DNA of 64,000 nucleotides from Marinicella gelatinilytica (GTDB lineage: Bacteria > Pseudomonadota > Gammaproteobacteria > Xanthomonadales > Marinicellaceae), in contig NZ_JAPMLN010000004.1 of assembly GCF_026410405.1 (NCBI RefSeq), positions 1-64,000 of the forward strand. Direction: 5' to 3'. Both the position numbers and the translations under genes were made by a program. The notes under the pieces were generated by a model that worked only from the letters and a program-made list of their open reading frames with translations, ran no database searches and was not told the origin of the DNA. Each line of letters begins with the position of its first letter. Position 1 is the stretch's first letter. Positions 58,566 to 64,000 of this stretch are shown piece by piece.

Positions 58566-60071
58566 GTGTCTTTGAAAGCCACCACAAAAAAAGATATTCT
58601 CAATTGTTGCCGGCGTGGCCAATTAGCGCAGCTACAACAATTGTTAAAACAGGGTATCAGTATCGACACTGTCGACAGTGAAGAGTTTGCACCTTTAAAT
58701 ATCGCTCTCCGGCATGGCCGTTGGCAAGTGGCCCGTTACATCTTGCAACAAAATACTTTACCCAATTATGCCACCACACCTCCACTGATTGCCGCCTGCC
58801 AATATAATAAAGATGACACAACGGGTATTGACTTAATATACCGACACACGGCGAACATAAATTGCAGCGATAGCCAAAACCGCACCGGCTTAATGACAGT
58901 CTGCTTACTGGGCCATGAAAAGAAATTTGATTTTATAGTCAAACATTGTGAAGATGTTAATCGCTGTGATGACCATGGAATGACGGCTCTTTTAGATGCC
59001 GTGACCAGTCAATCGATAAAAATCGTGGAAAAATTAATTCAGGCCGGTGCCGATGTCAATCAATGCAATCATAACAATGACAATGCCTTGTTATTGGCTT
59101 TTAAAGCAAAACACCCTTCACCCAAATTGATTCAACTGTTGATTGATCACAAAGTTAATATTTATCAGCAAAACAAACAAGCGGAATCGCCCTATGAAGT
59201 CGCCAAACAAAAACATGCTGACCTCGTTAAGTTATTGGATATTGCCATTGCCAAAGAACAGCAAATTGAATTGCCACTGTTCAACGACATATCATCACAA
59301 GACCAAACCACGACCAAGACTAAACCACCAAACAACATGACAAGCAACAAGGAACACCAACACAACTGGTTCGAAGCTGTCAGCAAAGGCAACTTAGGCC
59401 AGCTAAATCGGTTGTTATTAAAAGACGTTAACATTAACCAAACCGATGACAAGGATTGTACTGCACTGATTCATGCAGCCGGCCAAGGAAAACGTGCTGT
59501 CTGCTCGTTTTTAATAGAAAAAGGTGCAAACATCAATCACCGCAGTCGCAACGGTAGCACCGCTTTATCAAGTGCCATTATTAGTCAATCTGATAACGTC
59601 GTCGAATTACTGTTGCGTCATCAAGTGAAGTTAAATGAAACAGGTCCTGGCGGATATCCCTATGTCAATTTAGCGGCAGCGCAATGGAATGAATCCTGTT
59701 TGAGCAGACTGGTAGAAGCTGGCGCCAGCCCACTGAGCAAGGATCCCGGTCGTGGCAACTTGTATCATAATGTGATTTCAGCCGCTGCCTATTACAGCCA
59801 GACAGGTAAAGCACTACAAACGCTTAAACTCATTCACACCTATAACATTGGCATCAATGATCGTGATGACCAAGGTCGTACACCACTGACCCTATTGGCA
59901 CGTTTGGGCCGTCATGATAAAGACCAACAAGTTGCCACGTTGGCACATTTATTGCTTAAATGGCATGCCAAGCCCAATAACAAAGACAGTAAAGGCATGA
60001 CTGCTTTAGATTACTGCCAACAAAATCAGTTAGCCAATACCCGAGGGGTTATACTGTCTTTTACCGATTAA
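58566..60071 (+). CDS. ankyrin-repeat protein
   Basis: 501 residues from a GTG start (58566) with a GGA upstream, 20 bases after the kinase stop. About ten ankyrin repeats cover most of the chain, for example APLNIALRHGRWQVARYILQQ, MTALLDAVTSQSIKIVEKLIQAGADVNQ, CTALIHAAGQGKRAVCSFLIEKGANIN and RTPLTLLARLGR. A polar linker (about 235-265) splits the array in two. No signal peptide or membrane segment, so cytoplasmic. Ankyrin arrays bind proteins, and its place between a kinase and a sigma factor suggests a signalling role, which is inference. Confidence 0.88.
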   Translation: MSLKATTKKDILNCCRRGQLAQLQQLLKQGISIDTVDSEEFAPLNIALRHGRWQVARYILQQNTLPNYATTPPLIAACQYNKDDTTGIDLIYRHTANINCSDSQNRTGLMTVCLLGHEKKFDFIVKHCEDVNRCDDHGMTALLDAVTSQSIKIVEKLIQAGADVNQCNHNNDNALLLAFKAKHPSPKLIQLLIDHKVNIYQQNKQAESPYEVAKQKHADLVKLLDIAIAKEQQIELPLFNDISSQDQTTTKTKPPNNMTSNKEHQHNWFEAVSKGNLGQLNRLLLKDVNINQTDDKDCTALIHAAGQGKRAVCSFLIEKGANINHRSRNGSTALSSAIISQSDNVVELLLRHQVKLNETGPGGYPYVNLAAAQWNESCLSRLVEAGASPLSKDPGRGNLYHNVISAAAYYSQTGKALQTLKLIHTYNIGINDRDDQGRTPLTLLARLGRHDKDQQVATLAHLLLKWHAKPNNKDSKGMTALDYCQQNQLANTRGVILSFTD

Positions 60072-60088
60072 TCATTGCCAATGACACA

Positions 60089-60637
60089 GTGAACAAAAAA
60101 CAACTGACAATCTTATTTCAAAAGCATCAACATTTGATTGATCAAGCCGTGTTCAGCAAACAAATCAATATAACCGGCGTGACCCTTGATGATGTTTATC
60201 AAGAAGTGTCCATTCGCGTGATTAAATTATTAGACAGTGACCGAGAAATTGAAAACCTTCCGTCTTATATATACAGAATCACGGCCAATGTGATTGTTGA
60301 TTTAGCCAGGGCCAATAATCGCCATGCTCAAGAGACACCACTACCGGAACACCGTGATGAATCGGACAGTTATCATCCCGAACTCGATGGGGACGTACTC
60401 CAACCGGATAATAGACTGGCTGATAAAGAGTTACAGAAGACCATTTTAGCAGCCATTGAATCGCTTCCTGAGGATCGTAGAATTGCCGCTAAAATGAGAT
60501 TACAAGGCTACACGGTTAAAGAAATGATGTCATTAACCGGCTGGTCTTACTACAAGGCTGAAAATTTGTCTAAACGTTCCATGACCGCCTTAAAGGAACA
60601 ATTAGAAAAAATGGGTATTGATTATGAAATTAACTGA
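60089..60637 (+). CDS. ECF-type RNA polymerase sigma factor
   Basis: 182 residues from a GTG at 60089, 17 bases after the ankyrin gene. Region 2 has LDDVYQEVSIRVIKLL and LPSYIYRITANVIVDLARANNR. Region 4 has LAAIESLPEDRRIAAKMRLQGYTVKEMMSLTGWSYYKAENLSKRSM, a helix-turn-helix. The downstream membrane protein overlaps by 14 bases and is a likely anti-sigma factor. Target promoters are unknown. No autoregulated promoter was found directly upstream, so expression may come from the two-component promoter. Confidence 0.88.
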   Translation: MNKKQLTILFQKHQHLIDQAVFSKQINITGVTLDDVYQEVSIRVIKLLDSDREIENLPSYIYRITANVIVDLARANNRHAQETPLPEHRDESDSYHPELDGDVLQPDNRLADKELQKTILAAIESLPEDRRIAAKMRLQGYTVKEMMSLTGWSYYKAENLSKRSMTALKEQLEKMGIDYEIN

Positions 60638-61109
60638 ACAACAATTATCACAATTATTTCAAAATAGCAGCAAACATAAGCACACCACAATTGACGTTGG
60701 TGACTGTCTGTTAAACCCGAAATTAGCTGATGTTGATGCCATTGTTAGTGATTTTAATACTGCGCAAGCAGCACAATTAGCCACTCACTTTGCTCCTTGG
60801 TCGCAACAGGTGGCCAAAGACATTCAACACAGACGTCAACCCAACATATCTTCACGAATTAAACTGTTTATCAATCAATGTCTGCCTAAATCACCGATGA
60901 TGGGGGCAAGCTTGGCTGTGGTTTTTACCCTATCTGCTGTGGTGTTTTTTAGTAACCAGCACATTGACACGCCATCGTCTAACACCAATGTGGCTACTAA
61001 TGACGTTATTAATGCCTTACCTTTTGAAGGTGACAGCGATCGATTAAGTCGAGGCAATTTTGATGAATCGAACCAAGACGACCAATTATTTAGAGCCAAT
61101 TTTAGCTAA
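60624..61109 (+). CDS. single-span membrane protein, probable anti-sigma factor
   Basis: 161 residues from the ATG at 60624 (an in-frame alternative lies two codons upstream). Residues 1-88 are cytoplasmic and helical (LTEQQLSQLFQ). A single membrane helix lies at about 92-111. The C-terminal 50 residues are periplasmic, Asp/Asn-rich, with two RxNF motifs (RGNFDESN, RANFS). Size, topology and the 14-base overlap with the sigma gene fit an anti-sigma factor. No zinc-binding HxxxCxxC motif is present, so it is not a ZAS type. Confidence 0.7.
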   Translation: MKLTEQQLSQLFQNSSKHKHTTIDVGDCLLNPKLADVDAIVSDFNTAQAAQLATHFAPWSQQVAKDIQHRRQPNISSRIKLFINQCLPKSPMMGASLAVVFTLSAVVFFSNQHIDTPSSNTNVATNDVINALPFEGDSDRLSRGNFDESNQDDQLFRANFS

Positions 61110-61126
61110 CAATCACCACCTCAATC

Positions 61127-61933
61127 TTGAAAACTGTTGGTCAATGGCTGCAAGAGCGACCGCATAAGATTCCCGAAACTGTCCATCGACAATTGCTCGC
61201 ACATGTCCTAAAGCGAAATACCGCTTGGTTAATCGCTCATGATGACGTGACCGTTATTAATCAACAAGCTCGCCAGATTAAAGATTACCAAAGACAATTC
61301 ATAGACGGCATTCCGCTGGCTTATATTCTCGGCGAACAAGCTTTCTGGGATTTAACCTTAAAGGTTAATGAACACACCTTGATTCCTCGTCCTGACACTG
61401 AACTCATCATTGAAACCATTTTGGATTTAAACCTGTCTCCGTCATCTATTTTGGACTTAGGCACAGGATCCGGCGCCCTGGCTCTGGTACTGGCGAGACT
61501 ATTTCCTAACGCTTCAGTCACCGCCACAGATATCAGCTCCCAAGCCATTACAGTGGCACAGAGCAATGCCCAAAAATACCACATAAATAACATCTGTTTC
61601 ATCCAAAGCCACTGGTTTAATAACATCCAAGGCACATTTGATTTAATTGTCAGTAACCCCCCCTACATCGAACCCGATGACAGTCATTTAAGCGGCTTAA
61701 CTCATGAGCCAATAACAGCTTTAGTGGCCGATAATAACGGCCTTGCCGATTTACAGACCATCATTCGTCTGGCGCCTCAGTTTTTAAATCACAATGGTAT
61801 CCTATTAGTAGAGCATGGCTATAATCAACAACAAACCGTCGCTGAATTATTTACTGACAAACATTATTGCAAGATAAAAACACTTTTTGACATTGAACAG
61901 CGTCCAAGAGCCACAATGGGTTATTGCAAATAG
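61127..61933 (+). CDS. prmC: release factor glutamine methyltransferase PrmC
   Basis: Methylates the GGQ glutamine of peptide release factors using SAM. 268 residues from a TTG start at 61127, which gives the expected family length and N-terminal helix bundle. No ATG fits. PLAYILGEQAFWDLTLKV, IPRPDTE, SAM loop ILDLGTGSGALAL, and catalytic NPPY at 177-180 are present. In many bacteria prmC follows prfA. Here it follows an ECF sigma/anti-sigma pair by 17 bases. Convergent with the DUF962 gene, four bases apart. Confidence 0.93.
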   Translation: MKTVGQWLQERPHKIPETVHRQLLAHVLKRNTAWLIAHDDVTVINQQARQIKDYQRQFIDGIPLAYILGEQAFWDLTLKVNEHTLIPRPDTELIIETILDLNLSPSSILDLGTGSGALALVLARLFPNASVTATDISSQAITVAQSNAQKYHINNICFIQSHWFNNIQGTFDLIVSNPPYIEPDDSHLSGLTHEPITALVADNNGLADLQTIIRLAPQFLNHNGILLVEHGYNQQQTVAELFTDKHYCKIKTLFDIEQRPRATMGYCK

Positions 61934-61937
61934 AATG

Positions 61938-62255
61938 TTATTTAAGCTTTAATTGTCCGGTAATAATCTGCCAGAACATCACCCAATCACCCATTAAACT
62001 ATATAGTGGGTAGCTAAAAGTCGCGGGTCTATTTTTTTCGTACTTAAAATGTCCCAACCAAGCAAAACCATAACCAATCACAGGAACCAACAGCAACAAC
62101 CAAGGATTACTTAAATAGATACTCAGCAAAACTGTCAAAATAACCAAAAAAGAACCGATAACATGTAACAAGCGACAAGTGGGGTTCTGATGCTGGGACA
62201 AGTAAAACGGATAGAACGCTTTAAAGCTGTTAAATTGTTTATTATGATGAGTCAT
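61938..62255 (-). CDS. DUF962 / Mpo1-like membrane protein
   Basis: 105 residues. Motifs typical of the family: F-x-x-FYPFYLSQHQNPTCRLLHVIGS near 10-35, GYGFAWLGHFKYEKNRPATFSYPLYSLMGDWVMFWQ at 61-96. Two or three membrane helices. Yeast Mpo1 is a dioxygenase of 2-hydroxy fatty acids using His ligands. Equivalent His residues (QH, LHVIG, GHF) are present here, but the bacterial function is not established. Convergent with prmC. Confidence 0.88.
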   Translation of the reverse strand: MTHHNKQFNSFKAFYPFYLSQHQNPTCRLLHVIGSFLVILTVLLSIYLSNPWLLLLVPVIGYGFAWLGHFKYEKNRPATFSYPLYSLMGDWVMFWQIITGQLKLK

Positions 62256-62302
62256 GTGATTATTTTAACATATAATTATCTTTTACCTATTTGGAGTCTG
62301 TC

Positions 62303-62737
62303 ATGCTTCAGCGAGCATTGCTTTTTACACTATTTATCTTGTTAACCGCTTGTGGGCCGGCACGCATTGAGAAGCCCAACAATGATTTGCCCACTCTTAT
62401 TGAAGTGGTACGATTAGATGTCGGTAGCCAACAACTTATTATTCGCTTAAGCCATCGACAAGCTCAAGTTCGTGATGCATCAACATTACATTGTCAGTTA
62501 CAAATTGATCAATCCAAAGCCATTACTTTACCAGTTTTACAAACCCCTGAATTAACCTCATACGCCAGAGAGGTATTGGCGTGGTCAATACCCGATTCGT
62601 TGTCAATACCGACCCAAGCAAGGATTGACTATGACTTTGATTGCACACTGCGCTCGGCCAAATGGCGCGATGAGCACTTTTATAGCCGTGGCACTTTGTA
62701 TCGATTAGGACATCAAGAACCACCGATTTATCGATAA
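62303..62737 (+). CDS. small hypothetical lipoprotein
   Basis: 144 residues from the ATG at 62303, chosen because GGAG lies six bases upstream. The signal ends in LLTAC, so Cys16 or so is acylated. The mature part is mainly beta (IEVVRLDVGSQQLIIRLSHRQ, HCQLQIDQSK, ARIDYDFDCTLRSAKW) with a conserved-looking Cys pair, and ends in YRLGHQEPPIYR. No family recognised. Divergent from the DUF962 gene, so alone or first in its unit. Confidence 0.7.
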   Translation: MLQRALLFTLFILLTACGPARIEKPNNDLPTLIEVVRLDVGSQQLIIRLSHRQAQVRDASTLHCQLQIDQSKAITLPVLQTPELTSYAREVLAWSIPDSLSIPTQARIDYDFDCTLRSAKWRDEHFYSRGTLYRLGHQEPPIYR

Positions 62738-62806
62738 AAATCTTCTCAGTAAGTGAAGCATCAAATCACTCGACCAGCAATCAGAAAAATATGACTAATG
62801 GACTAT

Positions 62807-62842
62807 TTGTTTTTTCTATGGTGTTATAGTACACTACAACAC
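62807..62842 (+). promoter_or_regulatory. promoter with overlapping GntR/YtrA-type operator
   Basis: TTGTTT (62807-62812), 17-base spacer, TACACT (62830-62835). An imperfect palindrome at 62821-62842, with half-sites GTGTTATAGT and ACTACAACAC, covers the -10 box. The operon encodes a YtrA-like GntR repressor, so this is a likely autorepression site. Confidence 0.65.
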
Positions 62843-62863
62843 TATTAAACACAGACGGTAAAT

Positions 62864-63064
62864 ATGATGACTGTATTCAAACAAAACTTATTGGCCACAA
62901 TGCTACTGGCAAGCGCTTTATCGTTAAGCCTTTTAATGAGCTATTGGCTGACTTATAACGACAGTGGTCATGTCGATAAGCCAACGGCTCAAAACATATT
63001 AAAAATAGAAAAATTCAATAAAATGAATCACAGCTTAATTTTATTGTTACCGGCCATCAGGTAA
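62864..63064 (+). CDS. small single-span membrane protein at the head of the GntR-ABC operon
   Basis: 66 residues: basic N-terminus, hydrophobic segment at about 8-29, then a polar tail ending in LILLLPAIR. It follows the predicted promoter by about 25 bases and precedes the GntR gene by four bases, so it is well placed to be translated. No family known. It could be an accessory subunit or a leader peptide. The second ATG (62867) is an equal start. Confidence 0.55.
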   Translation: MMTVFKQNLLATMLLASALSLSLLMSYWLTYNDSGHVDKPTAQNILKIEKFNKMNHSLILLLPAIR

Positions 63065-63068
63065 ATAT

Positions 63069-63440
63069 ATGGCCTACCACTGGAATGACAGCCAACCTAT
63101 TTATTTGCAACTCGCTGAGCAAATTAAAGACCTAATCTTAAATGATGATGTCGGCACCGGCGAAGCTCTGCCATCTGTTCGGCAACTGGCTGTAGACTAC
63201 CAAGTCAATCCAATCACCGTTTCTAAATCCTACCAGATACTTGTGGATGAAGCGTTGGTGGAAAAAAAACGCGGTTTGGGTATGTTTGTTAGCAGCAATG
63301 CAAAAAATATATTAAAGCAAGAACAACGCCAAGCCTTTATTAACCATCAATGGCCACAAGTTCTCCAAAAAATAGAACAGTTGGACATTGATATCGACAG
63401 CCTTATTGAATCTTTAAAAGACACTGGGAGCCAATCATGA
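63069..63440 (+). CDS. GntR-family regulator, YtrA type
   Basis: 123 residues, the short GntR form with a winged helix and a small C-terminal dimerisation helix only. PIYLQLAEQIKDLIL, GEALPSVRQLAVDYQVNPITVSKSYQIL and EKKRGLGMFV are the characteristic DNA-binding blocks. YtrA-type repressors usually control the ABC transporter encoded next to them. Here the stop overlaps the ABC ATPase start by four bases (ATGA). Probably binds the palindrome at 62821-62842. Confidence 0.93.
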   Translation: MAYHWNDSQPIYLQLAEQIKDLILNDDVGTGEALPSVRQLAVDYQVNPITVSKSYQILVDEALVEKKRGLGMFVSSNAKNILKQEQRQAFINHQWPQVLQKIEQLDIDIDSLIESLKDTGSQS

Positions 63441-64000
63441 GTGCCATTTTATCCGCACATAATCTCAATAAAAGTTACGGAAAATTCCAAGCTTTAAAAA
63501 ATATCAACATAAACATTGAACGCGGTCGAGTGGTTGGCCTGATCGGCCCCAATGGCGCCGGTAAAACCACCTTTCTAAAAGCTGTTTTGGGCTTAGCACC
63601 CTGTGATGGTGACCTGAACGTTCTGGGCATAGACCCATTCAAAAAGCGGGCTGAATTAATGAAGGATATTTGTTTTATCGCTGATGTCGCAGTTCTACCA
63701 AAATGGATACAAGTTTCCCAGTTATTAGACTATACCGAACAAGTCCACCCAAACTTTAACCGCCAAAAGGCTGAACAGCTGATTGCTAAAACTAAGGTTT
63801 CTCTCACACACAAAGTTAAAGAATTATCAAAAGGCATGGTGGCACAATTGCATTTAGCCATTGTTATGGCCATTGATGCACAACTGTTGGTTCTAGATGA
63901 ACCCACCTTAGGCCTTGATATTTTGTTTCGTAAAGAGTTTTATGACAATTTAATCAATGATTATTTTAACAACCAACGCACCATCATTATCACCACCCAC
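63437..64000 (+). CDS. ABC transporter ATP-binding protein, cut by the window edge
   Basis: 188 residues visible, beginning MSAILSAHNLNKSYG. Walker A GPNGAGKTT near 38-46, a signature-like LSKGMVAQ in place of LSGGQ, Walker B LLVLDEPTLGLD, and the switch His in the final ITTH. The degenerate signature resembles export-type ATPases of the YtrB/EcsA group. The permease should lie just beyond 64000. Co-transcribed with the YtrA-like regulator, typical of antibiotic- or stress-responsive exporters. Confidence 0.92.
   Translation, partial: MSAILSAHNLNKSYGKFQALKNININIERGRVVGLIGPNGAGKTTFLKAVLGLAPCDGDLNVLGIDPFKKRAELMKDICFIADVAVLPKWIQVSQLLDYTEQVHPNFNRQKAEQLIAKTKVSLTHKVKELSKGMVAQLHLAIVMAIDAQLLVLDEPTLGLDILFRKEFYDNLINDYFNNQRTIIITTH

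Overview
The window looks like a chromosomal segment of a moderate-GC marine-type gammaproteobacterium. The evidence is the alpha2/beta2-type glycyl-tRNA synthetase genes (glyQ, glyS), the mutY-yggX pair, the rsmD-coaD-YfhL-ferredoxin run, a cytochrome c4/DsbA/EngB neighbourhood, a bacterial type A RNase P RNA, an IPTLxxWG-type exosortase (XrtH) and ECF sigma/Ser-Thr kinase-TPR pairs. Together with secreted proteins ending in IFxDGFE-like tails, this most resembles Marinicella or relatives near the Lysobacterales. That placement is inference from gene content.

Layout. Bases 1-8000 are clearly AT-richer than the rest. They hold the tail of one gene, three minus-strand hypothetical genes (a secreted Cys-rich protein, a DUF1566-like lipoprotein, a four-helix membrane protein), a 690-base empty stretch, then an ECF sigma factor and a membrane Ser/Thr kinase with TPRs. 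The block ends at the 3' end of tRNA-Phe, which has a consensus promoter. Bases 8338-19969 are housekeeping: yggX-mutY-ftsY (minus), rsmD-coaD-ferredoxin-ggt-MAPEG-alkaline phosphatase (plus, mostly overlapping), a GGDEF cyclase, and glyQ-glyS (minus). Bases 20000-27000 carry two secreted peptidases (S9 and S8) with an intact IS1182-type element between them, which split a palindromic repeat. Next come rnpB, relA, a lipoprotein DsbA, cytochrome c4, engB, an unrecognised gene, uvrD, proline iminopeptidase, an ICMT-like methyltransferase and a DUF2254 protein.

Bases 38100-42330 hold a tandem duplication of secreted beta-helix proteins, including their terminators and an upstream 18-bp element. 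Then follow tex, a DUF502 protein, a small Cys protein, ettA, a large secreted reprolysin-like metalloprotease, nadA-nadB, oligopeptidase B and exosortase H. From 56369 a two-component system is preceded by OmpR-type direct repeats and a stand-alone terminator, suggesting a leader RNA. It is followed in close succession by an ankyrin protein, an ECF sigma factor, its probable membrane anti-sigma factor and prmC. The window ends with a small lipoprotein and a GntR(YtrA-like)/ABC-transporter operon cut by the window edge.

Themes. There are many secreted or lipid-anchored hydrolases (S9, S8, M12-like, alkaline phosphatase, GGT). At least three secreted proteins share a short C-terminal IF-[EK]-[DN]-[GD]-F-[EQ] tail. 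Several signalling modules (two ECF systems, one two-component system, one diguanylate cyclase, one Ser/Thr kinase) are also present. No CRISPR array, prophage or recognisable defence system was found.
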